64,000 nucleotides of DNA from Microgenomates group bacterium GW2011_GWC1_46_15 (GCA_001002285.1 LCLX01000001.1:248001-312000), one strand, 5' to 3'; shown: positions 1 through 7,616, counted from the first letter of the stretch. Notes: generated from the letters alone by a model not told the origin. Numbers and translations: made by a program.

Positions 1-369
1 CAAACAACAAATGACAGATATTTACTCCAGACGTTTTCTCTTTATCCATACGTAACATTAGCGTTTTTGCTTCCAACAGTTCTTCTAGCACTCACCGACC
101 GGCACATTGTGAAGCACATGCAACCGCTTTTGCAGAAAAACACAGCGTGGAAATTAATTCTATCATGCGCAATTTATGCGCTTTCTGCGATCACTTTTTT
201 TGCCGCACTCCAAATTGCACCAAACTCTTCACAGGTTGCCTCAATGAATGCGTCGAGTGTCATGCTGATCGTCATTCTTGGGATGATCATATTGAAGGAA
301 CGCGGCGATATGGTGAAAAAAATAATTGGTGCGGTGCTAAGTACGATTGGATTGTTGTTGGTGGTATAA
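1..369 (+). CDS. DMT/EamA-family transporter, C-terminal part (5' end outside window)
   Basis: The reading frame is open from base 1 to the TAA at 367-369, so this is the 3' end of a longer gene. The visible 122 residues hold about three hydrophobic helices, with the segment SSQVASMNASSVMLIVILG followed by LKERG and a final hydrophobic helix. That is the usual end of the second EamA repeat in drug/metabolite transporters, where the helix before an (L)KE(R) loop is conserved. It would act in the cytoplasmic membrane; the substrate cannot be told. No neighbour links it to a pathway. Confidence 0.75.
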   Translation, partial: QTTNDRYLLQTFSLYPYVTLAFLLPTVLLALTDRHIVKHMQPLLQKNTAWKLILSCAIYALSAITFFAALQIAPNSSQVASMNASSVMLIVILGMIILKERGDMVKKIIGAVLSTIGLLLVV

Positions 370-416
370 AACACGGTTTAGTCGTAGTAAAATGATGCGA
401 AAGGAGAGGAGAAAAT

Positions 417-653
417 ATGTCACTAAGAGAAATGGAATGAGTTATTGGACAAGCTATTATTAGTGATGCACTCAGGAGAGGGCTTCTTGGTCATCGTCGT
501 GCCGAATTATTAAAAAGTTTTAATTTCTCAGAAAAAGAACGGGAGTTTTTGCTGAAAATTCAAGCAGACACGTTTGTGGAGTTTGCACAAGCCGTCACTG
601 ATTATATTAGTAGTCATCCGGAAGAGAAACTTCCTCCAGCTGCAACAAGATAA
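417..653 (+). pseudogene. Os1348/NHLP-clan-like small protein, interrupted by in-frame TGA
   Basis: A strong Shine-Dalgarno (GAAAGGAGAGGAG) precedes ATG 417. The frame reads MSLREME, then TGA at 438-440, then runs open for 70 codons (VIGQAIISDALRRGLLG, later FSEKEREFLLKIQADT) to TAA at 651-653. From memory of the family, a short N-terminus followed by a VIGxA-type segment, an R-rich turn and a LSxxE helix resembles the Os1348 family, small proteins of the nitrile-hydratase leader-peptide clan linked to RiPPs. The stop sits where such proteins carry an ordinary residue. UGA is a normal stop elsewhere in the window, so I call it a broken gene; readthrough or sequencing error are alternatives. 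No RiPP maturation gene is visible nearby. Confidence 0.5.
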
Positions 654-786
654 CTTACAGCCCATACCCACTCAACTGCGCGTTTCCAATCCGGATTCTT
701 GGTGAGTGAAAGAATCATCATGAAGAGCAACAGCCTGAAAAATCTCTCCCGAATATAACTCGAAGATTTGATATACTGTGGGCATC

Positions 787-2652
787 ATGGCTTCCCAAAT
801 TGAAGAGATAAAATCGGCGGTTGACATTGTGCAGGTGATTGGCGAGCGCGTGAATCTCACGAAGGCGGGAAAAAACTTTAAAGGCCTGTGTCCGTTTCAT
901 TCAGAGAAAACGCCATCGTTTTTTGCAACGCTAGAAATTCAACGGTATAAATGTTTTGGATGTGGCAAATCGGGTGATGTGTTAACGTTTGTGCAGGAGT
1001 ATGACTCGCTCACGTTTGTTGAAGCGTTGGAGATGTTGGCAAAACGCGCCGGCATTATGTTAGAAAGGCAGGCGTTTAGTCCCGAAGATGCCCACCGCAA
1101 ACGGTTGTATGAAGTTCTCCACCTCGCGCGTGAGTACTTTCATTATGTTTTAACGGAACACAAACTGGGTGAACCCGCCCGTAAGTACTTGAAAACCCGC
1201 GGTATTACGAGTGAAACGATTAAAACATTTGGACTTGGATACGCGCCGAACTCATGGGATGGGTTGTACAACTATTTAGTAAAGAAAAAAAAGTATGATG
1301 TGCGTGAGCTTGAAGATGTTGGATTGGTGATCCGCAAAACAGGCACGCGAGGCACAAGTAGTGGTATCGGTGCGGGTGATGTGTATGATCGTTTCCGTGG
1401 CCGTATCATGTTTCCATTGACCGATGCTCAAGGAAAAGTGGTTGGTTTTTCCGGCCGTGTGCTTGATCCGGAAATTAAAGAGGCGAAGTACATCAACTCG
1501 CCGGAAACGCAGTTGTATCACAAAAGCGAGTTATTGTTTGGCTACTCGGTACTCAAAAACTTTATCCGCAAAGAAGAGGAAGTGCTGGTTGTTGAAGGAG
1601 AACTGGACGCGTTGTCCTCGTACCAGGCCGGTGCGCAGAACGTTGTGGCGATTAAAGGCTCTGCGCTCACCGAAAAACAGGTGCGGTTGTTGTCGCGTTC
1701 GGTGAAACGCGTGATTTTGGCGCTGGATGCAGACTCAGCTGGTGTTGAAGCAACCAAGCGCGCGATTGAAACTGCCCGCCCGTTTGAGTTAAGCCTACGC
1801 GTGCTTCCTCTCGTTGGCGGCAAGGATCCCGACGTGATCGCGCGCGAACAACCAAAAATCTGGCGCGACATGGTCAAAAAAACCGCCTCGGTATATGCAT
1901 TTCTCATTGACTCTTCGTTTACCGCGCATGGTGATGAAGGTAAAACTGGTGAAGGCAAACGGCTTATTACTAACGAAGTCATTCCCGTGCTTGCTTCGAT
2001 TCAAAACTCGGTGGAACAGGCGCATTTTCTTGAGTACGCGGCCGAACATTTAGACGTCAAACAAGAGGCATTGGAAAAAGAGTTGGAAAAGTATTTGCAG
2101 AAGCGCAAATTCTCCCCCGGTTTTACGCCTCGGAATACACCACCGCAGGAAAACCAAGACATACGAAAAAACCCAACGGTATTGTTCACCAGCCGCACGT
2201 CTCTAGAGCGGTATTTGTGCTCTTTACTCCTGCGTTTGGAGCCGGCCGACGTGCAAAAATATGTGGTACAACTCCTTGATATTGGTGTGCAGGAGCCCGT
2301 GATCGCCAAACTCATCAAACACCTCGCGCGGTTTATAGAAACACAGCCACTCGACCTCACCAAATTTGCCCAGTCTTTGCCAGAGGAACTCCGGCAGCCG
2401 TTATCCGACTTGTATCTCGAGTTTGAAGATGATGATAGCAATGTCATTAAGGAGTTTGAAAAGGCCCGCCGGCGCCACGCGGTTTTGGCGCTTAAGGAGC
2501 GGATGCAGGAAATCGCGCACACAATGGCGGAACTTGAACAAAAAACACTGCAAACCGCTGAAGAAGAACAGACATTCAAAAGCTTGCAGGATGAGTTGGT
2601 GCTCGTTGGCGAAAAAATCCAAGTTTTTGAGGGGGAAAACGGGCCATTATAA
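787..2652 (+). CDS. dnaG: DNA primase
   Basis: Synthesises RNA primers for replication. The 621-residue protein has the N-terminal CHC2 zinc finger (Cys35, His38, Cys56, Cys59), then the RNA polymerase core with a TOPRIM domain: the acidic motif VVEGELDALSSYQAG near residue 267 and LALDADSAG further on. The C-terminal third is charged and helical, the position of the DnaB-binding domain. Length is normal for bacterial DnaG. I chose ATG 787 rather than the in-frame GTG at 778, because a -10 hexamer TATACT (772-777) lies 9 nt upstream, placing transcription start around 784. Next downstream is rpoD, as in the classic dnaG-rpoD macromolecular synthesis arrangement. Confidence 0.97.
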   Translation: MASQIEEIKSAVDIVQVIGERVNLTKAGKNFKGLCPFHSEKTPSFFATLEIQRYKCFGCGKSGDVLTFVQEYDSLTFVEALEMLAKRAGIMLERQAFSPEDAHRKRLYEVLHLAREYFHYVLTEHKLGEPARKYLKTRGITSETIKTFGLGYAPNSWDGLYNYLVKKKKYDVRELEDVGLVIRKTGTRGTSSGIGAGDVYDRFRGRIMFPLTDAQGKVVGFSGRVLDPEIKEAKYINSPETQLYHKSELLFGYSVLKNFIRKEEEVLVVEGELDALSSYQAGAQNVVAIKGSALTEKQVRLLSRSVKRVILALDADSAGVEATKRAIETARPFELSLRVLPLVGGKDPDVIAREQPKIWRDMVKKTASVYAFLIDSSFTAHGDEGKTGEGKRLITNEVIPVLASIQNSVEQAHFLEYAAEHLDVKQEALEKELEKYLQKRKFSPGFTPRNTPPQENQDIRKNPTVLFTSRTSLERYLCSLLLRLEPADVQKYVVQLLDIGVQEPVIAKLIKHLARFIETQPLDLTKFAQSLPEELRQPLSDLYLEFEDDDSNVIKEFEKARRRHAVLALKERMQEIAHTMAELEQKTLQTAEEEQTFKSLQDELVLVGEKIQVFEGENGPL

Positions 2653-2675
2653 ATGCCATTATAGGTGCCATTATA
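2643..2675 (+). repeat. Three 9-nt GCCATTATA units, 12-nt period, across the dnaG stop
   Basis: GCCATTATA occurs at 2643-2651, 2655-2663 and 2667-2675, separated by the triplets AAT and GGT. The first copy contains the dnaG stop codon. On the minus strand each unit reads TATAATGGC, so the array also gives three -10-like hexamers in antisense orientation. It may be a simple slippage product; no function is assigned. Confidence 0.7.
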
Positions 2676-2754
2676 AATATCTTGCGCATTTCCCCTTTCT
2701 CTGGTACACTGCGCGCGGTATCATGAGGATACGTCGTTGTGTTTGGTCGTGCCT

Positions 2755-4104
2755 ATGCCCAAGAAATTACCCAAGAAAACTATGCCAAAAAAAACCGTTT
2801 CCCACAAAAAATCCGGGGTTCGAACGAAGTCCGGGTTTAAAAATACACCAAAAACTAAAAACATACAATATAGTGTCTCTAAACACGCTGCTTTTAAACA
2901 CGGTGCGTCGAAGCAGGGTGTTTCCAAGCAAAATACTCCTAAGCAAGGTGCGTTTAAACAGTCAACCTCTCCGCGGCCAGCTCCAGTAACACTCTCTGCC
3001 CGCAAAGAAGCCCAAGCGAGTGCGCTCAAACAACGCATCGCCGATCTTCTCAAACGCGCGAAAAACCAAGGATTTATCACACAGGAAGAAATTCTCGGTG
3101 TATTTGCATATCCCGAAGATCACCTCAAGGAGTTGGATGGGTTATACGGCACCATGTTTACCGCGGGTGTAGACGTGTTCGAGACCGTTGAAGAAGAGCA
3201 GATGAAGGAAGATTCTGGCGTCATTTCTGACCTGGAGAAAGAACTCGAAGTATTGTCTACACTTGATGACCATTCCGTTGCCGACCCCGTCCGCATGTAC
3301 TTGAAAGAAATCGGCCGCATTCCCCTGTTGACGCGCGAAGAAGAAATTGACTTGGCGCAGAGAAATGACGGCGGCGATCCGGTTGCAAAACAGAAGCTCA
3401 TTAATGCAAACCTGCGTCTAGTGGTTTCAATCGCGAAAAAATACATTGGCCGTGGCATGACATTTTTGGACCTCATTCAAGAGGGTAACAAAGGATTAAT
3501 CCGCGCGGTTGAAAAATATGACTGGACGAAAGGGTTTAAGTTTTCCACATACGCAACGTGGTGGATCCGCCAAGCCATTACCCGCGCGATTGCCGATCAG
3601 GCCCGCACCATCCGTATTCCCGTTCACATGGTTGAAACGATCAATAAGTTGATGCGCGTCTCCCGCAAGCTTATGCAGGACTTGGGCCGCGAGCCAACCG
3701 CCGAGGAAATCGCGGACGCGATGGAAGGCATTGACCCCGACCGCGTGCGCGAGATTTTAAAGATTTCACAAAAAACCACGTCGTTGGAAACACCGATTGG
3801 AGACGATGACGATTCCTATTTGGGTGACTTTATTGCCGATGATACGCAGACCTCGCCGTACGATGCCACGAGCAAGCGGTTGTTGAAAGAAAACATTGAA
3901 GAAGTATTGAGTGCGTTGACCGACCGTGAGGCCAAGGTCTTGAAAATGCGGTTTGGACTAAACGGCGCTCGCCCGATGACGTTGGAAGAAGTTGGTCAGA
4001 AGTTCGGCGTCACGCGCGAACGTATCCGGCAGATTGAGGCGAAGGCGCTGCGAAAGCTCAAGCACCCGAGCAAGCGGAAAATGCTCCAGGATTACTTGGA
4101 GTAG
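2755..4104 (+). CDS. rpoD: RNA polymerase primary sigma factor (sigma-70/RpoD)
   Basis: Directs RNA polymerase to housekeeping promoters. From ATG 2755 it has 449 residues: a Lys-rich, low-complexity head of about 80 residues, a region 1.1-like stretch (LKQRIADLLKRAKNQG), region 1.2 (DPVRMYLKEIGRIPLLT), region 2 with FKFSTYATWWIRQAI, region 3, and region 4 ending in the helix-turn-helix GVTRERIRQIEAKALRKLK. All core regions are intact and no long non-conserved insert is present. A -10-like TACACT at 2705-2710 could drive it with a leader of about 38 nt. The exact start is uncertain, since GTG 2749 and TTG 2737 are also in frame. Confidence 0.96.
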   Translation: MPKKLPKKTMPKKTVSHKKSGVRTKSGFKNTPKTKNIQYSVSKHAAFKHGASKQGVSKQNTPKQGAFKQSTSPRPAPVTLSARKEAQASALKQRIADLLKRAKNQGFITQEEILGVFAYPEDHLKELDGLYGTMFTAGVDVFETVEEEQMKEDSGVISDLEKELEVLSTLDDHSVADPVRMYLKEIGRIPLLTREEEIDLAQRNDGGDPVAKQKLINANLRLVVSIAKKYIGRGMTFLDLIQEGNKGLIRAVEKYDWTKGFKFSTYATWWIRQAITRAIADQARTIRIPVHMVETINKLMRVSRKLMQDLGREPTAEEIADAMEGIDPDRVREILKISQKTTSLETPIGDDDDSYLGDFIADDTQTSPYDATSKRLLKENIEEVLSALTDREAKVLKMRFGLNGARPMTLEEVGQKFGVTRERIRQIEAKALRKLKHPSKRKMLQDYLE

Positions 4105-4105
4105 A

Positions 4106-4393
4106 ATGACGATCCATAATAATGAGCGTACAAAACTTGCAAAACAATATCTCGCTCAATACTTTCCGAATATGGATAAAAACACCAGAAAAATTGTTGT
4201 CGAACTTGCTGTTCATCACTTTACTGGTAACTATTCACCAGTGAAAGTAGAACAAGATGATAGAGGAGCAATAGGGTCAGGAACAACATTCGAAGAATTT
4301 GTTATTTACTTGGGAGAACTTCGTGGAAACGAAGAACCCATGGGTGTTGATCATGCCTGGCTTGGATCTATTATTGCAAAAACAGGTATGTAA
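4106..4393 (+). CDS. Small hypothetical protein
   Basis: A 95-residue protein whose ATG lies one base after the rpoD stop, so it is probably co-transcribed with rpoD. It is soluble, has no signal peptide or membrane helix, and looks mostly helical at the N-terminus (ERTKLAKQYLAQYFP). It ends tail-to-tail with the glycosyltransferase on the other strand, 24 bases away. I do not recognise a family. Coding is supported by the tight spacing and an uninterrupted frame with a plausible globular composition. Confidence 0.6.
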   Translation: MTIHNNERTKLAKQYLAQYFPNMDKNTRKIVVELAVHHFTGNYSPVKVEQDDRGAIGSGTTFEEFVIYLGELRGNEEPMGVDHAWLGSIIAKTGM

Positions 4394-4417
4394 GTTCTTT
4401 TCCCTGTGCTAAAATAC

Positions 4418-5143
4418 TCATATTCTCTTGCGTAGAATATAAAATATCGTTTTCCACCGTTTAAACGTTGTGTGTAGCGCAGATAGAAGTGTTGCATATG
4501 ACCGTGCCGAAGTATGAACAATGATTGAAGAATCAAAACCAATAGTCCCGAACTGAGAGAGTCTACTTGCAAGTTCAAAATCTTCAAGATTGATTCCGAG
4601 GAATAATGTATTGCGAAACCCTTCTGCCTTTTTTAATGCAGATGAACGTACCGCGCAATTAAATCCCTGAAGTGATGTAAATCCGAACATGTGATTCTTT
4701 ATTTTTTCCCAGAACTCAAAAAGATGCATATGATTCATCCAAAGAACGAGGGTTGGAGCGTCAAATAGAATAAGTCTTCCAGTTACGGCAATATCAGAGG
4801 ATGTTGAAAAATGTTCTGAAATTCGTTCGATCCAAGTTGATGTTGGTTGCGAATCAGCATCGGTCATAGCGATAATAGAAGATTGTGCACATGAACACCC
4901 TTTTTGTCTGGCAAGCCCGGTTCCAGAGTTCATTTCCTGAAGAATGTGAAATGAAACATTTCTTTCTTTAAATTTTTTCACATATGAACGAGCAACATCC
5001 AATGATGAATCGGTAGATCCATTGTCAACAACGATCACTTCCGTGGGGAGTACTGTTTGCTGAAGGAGTGACTCAAGACAGTCTGGAAGCAGGGAAGCCT
5101 CATTCTTCATGGGGATGACCACACTGATGGGTAAAATTTTCAT
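4418..5143 (-). CDS. Family 2 glycosyltransferase
   Basis: Transfers a sugar from a nucleotide donor, presumably for envelope glycans. The GT-A fold is recognisable: ISVVIPMKNEASLLPDCLESLL at the N-terminus, VIVVDNGSTDSS, and the metal-binding MTDADSQP segment near residue 90. At 241 residues it is a compact GT2 without membrane helices. I chose the ATG at 5143: on the minus strand the hexamer TATACT (5157-5152) lies 8 nt upstream of it, so the longer reading from 5200 is unlikely. Acceptor and donor are unknown. Confidence 0.88.
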   Translation of the reverse strand: MKILPISVVIPMKNEASLLPDCLESLLQQTVLPTEVIVVDNGSTDSSLDVARSYVKKFKERNVSFHILQEMNSGTGLARQKGCSCAQSSIIAMTDADSQPTSTWIERISEHFSTSSDIAVTGRLILFDAPTLVLWMNHMHLFEFWEKIKNHMFGFTSLQGFNCAVRSSALKKAEGFRNTLFLGINLEDFELASRLSQFGTIGFDSSIIVHTSARSYATLLSALHTTFKRWKTIFYILRKRI

Positions 5144-5230
5144 CTGTAGAAAGTATACCAAGTATGCTACAGTACATCTTCTTTGTTGTAGTATGGGCAA
5201 CTATGAGTTGATTGTTCCTATGTTCAGGAC

Positions 5231-5236
5231 TATAAT
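5231..5236 (+). promoter_or_regulatory. -10 box TATAAT, 6 nt before ATG 5243
   Basis: TATAAT is followed by TTGAAC and then ATG 5243. A start 7 nt after the hexamer falls on the A of ATG, so the transcript would be leaderless. This decides the start in favour of 5243 over the in-frame TTG at 5237. Confidence 0.65.
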
Positions 5237-5242
5237 TTGAAC

Positions 5243-5920
5243 ATGGGTTACTTTGGAAATTTGGAAAAGAAAATACAGGCGCAGCAATTAAGAAAAAAGG
5301 GCTTGTCCTACTCTGAAATCAAAAAACGCATTAATGTTCCTAAAAGCACTTTAAGTAATTGGTGTCGAGACATTGCACTTACCGAAGGACAAGCTCTTCG
5401 ACTTTTTAAGAATAAACTTACAGGTTCAGCTCGCGGACGAATAATAGGAGCAAAACGCCAACAGGCAAAAAGATTACGACAAATTTCCGATATGTTAACT
5501 GAGGGGAGGAAAGAAGTAGGGTCTTTGTCGACAAGAGACGTATTCATTGCGGGAATTTGTTTGTACTCTGCTGAGGGAACAAAAAGGGACAAGGCGTGTG
5601 GTTTTGCCAACAGCGATCCTTTGTTGATAAAATTTATGGCAAATTGGTTTAGAAAATTTTGTCATGTTTCGGAAGAAAAATTTAGGGGAGCAATTTGGAT
5701 TCATTCGGGTTCTGATTATCGGAAGGCAACACACTATTGGTCTAAAGTTGCTGGTATACCAACATCACAATTTCTCAAACCATATATCGTAGCAAATAAA
5801 ACAGAGAGTCGAAAAATTCGGAAAAATATCCATCCATATGGAGTATTTTCCATCAGATTTTCTGATGCAAAAATTCATAGAAAAATAATGGGATGGATCT
5901 CTGGAATACTCGATTCCTAG
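5243..5920 (+). CDS. HTH protein with LAGLIDADG-like domain (possible stand-alone homing endonuclease)
   Basis: The 225-residue protein begins with a helix-turn-helix (RKKGLSYSEIKKRINVP, then KSTLSNWCRD), followed by a basic linker and a domain opening with FIAGICLYSAEGTK. This last segment resembles a LAGLIDADG helix (small residues, then an acidic residue and Gly), and the following alternation of strands and Trp-rich helices fits that fold. Only one such motif is seen, so it would act as a dimer. It could instead be a DNA-binding regulator that kept the fold, as WhiA did. It ends 33 bases before tRNA-Asn, which carries a group I intron. That neighbourhood favours a mobile-intron link, but this is inference. 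Confidence 0.6.
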   Translation: MGYFGNLEKKIQAQQLRKKGLSYSEIKKRINVPKSTLSNWCRDIALTEGQALRLFKNKLTGSARGRIIGAKRQQAKRLRQISDMLTEGRKEVGSLSTRDVFIAGICLYSAEGTKRDKACGFANSDPLLIKFMANWFRKFCHVSEEKFRGAIWIHSGSDYRKATHYWSKVAGIPTSQFLKPYIVANKTESRKIRKNIHPYGVFSIRFSDAKIHRKIMGWISGILDS

Positions 5921-5921
5921 C

Positions 5922-5930
5922 TGATATAAT
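5922..5930 (+). promoter_or_regulatory. Extended -10 promoter for tRNA-Asn
   Basis: TGA-TATAAT (TGn extension plus perfect -10 hexamer at 5925-5930) lies 23 bases before the tRNA 5' end, immediately after the stop of the upstream gene. No convincing -35 is seen. Confidence 0.7.
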
Positions 5931-5953
5931 ACCCCTGTTCTTTTATAGATCGA

Positions 5954-6283
5954 TCCCCGGTAGCTCAGCCTGGTAGAGCGGGAAGCTGTAGCGTACTGCA
6001 GCCCTTTTTAGCGATGAAAAGGGAAACACAGGGTGAATTCAGGGAAGCCTTCGCTAGTGGTGAAAATCAATAGCATGGTAATCCTGAGCCAACTCCGATG
6101 AATGGAATAAACGTAGTCGGAAGGGTGCAGAGACTAGGAGTGAGGATCCAACCAATACTCTCCAGAAGCGCCCTGCTCCAACATTATTTCGGTAGCGTTG
6201 GATGAAGAGATAGTCCACACTTTATGGAAACATAAAGAGCATGTGTAACTTCAAGGTCCAAGGTTCAAATCCTTGCCGGGGAG
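5954..6283 (+). tRNA. tRNA-Asn(GUU), interrupted by a group I intron
   Basis: Exon 1 is 5954-5989 and exon 2 is 6246-6283; joined they give a 74-nt class I tRNA lacking an encoded full CCA. The acceptor stem TCCCCGG pairs with CCGGGGA (6276-6282), discriminator G73. The D arm is GCTC/GAGC, the T arm CAAGG/CCTTG with loop TTCAAAT, the variable loop AGGTC. The spliced anticodon loop is CTGTTAA, giving anticodon GUU between U33 and A37, as in bacterial tRNA-Asn; U1-A72 and G73 also fit Asn. The anticodon stem has one G27-A43 mismatch. Read without removing the intron, the anticodon would appear as GTA (Tyr), which the rest of the molecule does not support. Confidence 0.9.
5990..6245 (+). ncRNA. 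Group I self-splicing intron (IC3-like), 256 nt, no ORF
   Basis: Inserted between anticodon positions 35 and 36. The 5' exon end GCTGT pairs with internal guide GCAGC (5998-6002), giving the diagnostic U-G wobble at the splice site; the last intron base is G. Other elements seen: P2 (6003-6008 with 6017-6022), P4 (CAGG 6040-6043 with CCTG 6083-6086), a Q segment GGTAATCCTGAGCCAA, P7 (GACTA 6132-6136 with TAGTC 6211-6215), P8 (CCAAC 6178-6182 with GTTGG 6197-6201), and P9 (CTTTATG/CATAAAG closed by a GAAA tetraloop, 6220-6237). Together these match the catalytic core of the small introns known from bacterial tRNA genes. It would splice autocatalytically from the pre-tRNA. Confidence 0.92.
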
Positions 6284-6307
6284 CATAGTATAGTTAATAT
6301 AACCAAT

Positions 6308-7021
6308 ATGAAACCTTCTGAAAGAAAACAAAGATTGGTTGAAGAGTTAGCCGATCTTTATGAAAAATTAGATACCAATAAACTTTATGGTTTTCCGAAC
6401 CAAAAAGATACACAACAATGGCTAGCAAACGTGGCATCTGTTCTAAAAAATTTAGATGAAAGCGATTATCAAGAGATTGTTAGATTAAGTAAAACTGTTG
6501 GCCTTTCTGAATCTCGTGAAGAAAGAAAAAAGGCAGCTAAGGAAATTAATCAGTTTTTAGGGCGCAAGGTTGCTGAGTATAAAAGATATGATTTTGGTTA
6601 TCTAGATAGAAAAGTTGAAGATTATCCTGAAGATATTACAAATTATGTCCACGACAAAGAATTAAGAGGTAGATGCCTAGATTTACTTCAAGCTAGTTCA
6701 AAATTCGATAGGGTTATCAATCAAGCAACGCAGGTACTGGAAGATCGAATCAGAACTAAATCTGGTTTGCAAGAGCATCTTGTTGGAGAAGCATTAGTCA
6801 ATAAGGTACTTAATCCAGATTTATCAAAAACAGTGATAAATATTTCTAGTGATGCTGATGAACACCAAGGATTCTGTAATATATGTCGTGGCATGATGGG
6901 AACATTTAGAAATCCATCTCACCATCATTTAACAGACACAATTACAAGAGAAGAAGCATTCAAGGTTTGTGCCTTTGTGGATACGTTACTTTCTATTCTG
7001 GAGCGGGCTAAAAATGTATAA
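6308..7021 (+). CDS. Hypoth_Ymh (TIGR02391-like) HEPN-family protein
   Basis: A 237-residue soluble protein. The C-terminal domain contains FRNPSHHHLTD followed by a helix rich in EEAF...CAFVDTLLSILERA, the layout of the Ymh/TIGR02391 family, which is grouped with HEPN domains; R-NPSH-H is the Rx4H motif that forms the RNase site in that superfamily. HEPN proteins often act as toxins or abortive-infection effectors. The N-terminal 130 residues are helical and unassigned. It starts 24 bases after tRNA-Asn and overlaps the next gene by 8 bases, so the two form an operon. Base composition is clearly more AT-rich than the flanking core genes, a sign of transfer. Confidence 0.72.
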   Translation: MKPSERKQRLVEELADLYEKLDTNKLYGFPNQKDTQQWLANVASVLKNLDESDYQEIVRLSKTVGLSESREERKKAAKEINQFLGRKVAEYKRYDFGYLDRKVEDYPEDITNYVHDKELRGRCLDLLQASSKFDRVINQATQVLEDRIRTKSGLQEHLVGEALVNKVLNPDLSKTVINISSDADEHQGFCNICRGMMGTFRNPSHHHLTDTITREEAFKVCAFVDTLLSILERAKNV

Positions 7022-7616
7022 CGATAAATATATTGAAGACTTATTTAACAATATAAAAAATAGTATTGTTAATGACGTTGGATTGGCCATAAAGGCTTAC
7101 TGTTCTGAGTATCACAACGGCAATATAACGTCTGGTTTCTTTGCTGTGCCTCGATTGTTACTACCTGAAATTGATGGCATGGGAGCATATATCACCGGAA
7201 ATGTTAATTCCACTGCTAGTAATATTGAAAGTTATCTCGAAAAAATTATGTCCAAAATCGATGATAAGTACTCCGTATATGCGAAGTTTATCTCAAAAAT
7301 ATATAGGCATGGACTACTACATCAACATGAACCTAAAAATTGCAAATACCAGGGTAGGGATGCAGCGTGGAGTTTTGTGGTTAGTAATCCAAATAATCCT
7401 ATAGAGATTCAGCACAAGTATCATTTGGTAGAAAACCAAATTACTTTCGATAAATCCATACAGAACCCTCCTTTTGTTCTTCAAACAGACATGACACTCT
7501 TCTACAAAGATGTTGTTGATTCAATCGATAGAATGAAACAAGAATCTAAAACTACCTACAGGAAAACATTTGATAAAGCTAGGAATGAACAACTTAAAGT
7601 ACAAATATTAACATGA
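7014..7616 (+). CDS. Hypothetical protein with an Rx4H motif, partner of the Ymh gene
   Basis: The ATG at 7014 overlaps the end of the preceding gene (ATGTATAA), implying translational coupling. The 200-residue protein is soluble, AT-rich in codon use, and contains FISKIYRHGLLHQHEPK near residues 101-117; RHGLLH fits the HEPN Rx4H pattern. I do not recognise a named family. Two plausible readings are a second HEPN-like subunit or an antitoxin/partner for the upstream protein. The longer frame starting at 6969 would overlap the upstream gene by 53 bases and is less likely. Confidence 0.6.
   Translation: MYNDKYIEDLFNNIKNSIVNDVGLAIKAYCSEYHNGNITSGFFAVPRLLLPEIDGMGAYITGNVNSTASNIESYLEKIMSKIDDKYSVYAKFISKIYRHGLLHQHEPKNCKYQGRDAAWSFVVSNPNNPIEIQHKYHLVENQITFDKSIQNPPFVLQTDMTLFYKDVVDSIDRMKQESKTTYRKTFDKARNEQLKVQILT

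Noticed and set aside
438..440. UGA as a sense codon (selenocysteine or alternative genetic code)
   Set aside because: Several genes in the window end with UGA, a prfB (RF2) gene is present, and Trp is encoded by UGG. No SECIS-like hairpin was evident after the codon.
1542..1982. Long open frame antisense to dnaG
   Set aside because: It lies wholly inside dnaG in a shadow frame, and has no ribosome site or recognisable product. The same holds for the long antisense frames in rpoD, ppsA, uvrA and the Cys-rich gene.
5954..5992. tRNA-Tyr(GTA) read without an intron
   Set aside because: Bacterial tRNA-Tyr has a long variable arm and other identity bases. The spliced loop CTGTTAA with U1-A72 and G73 fits tRNA-Asn.
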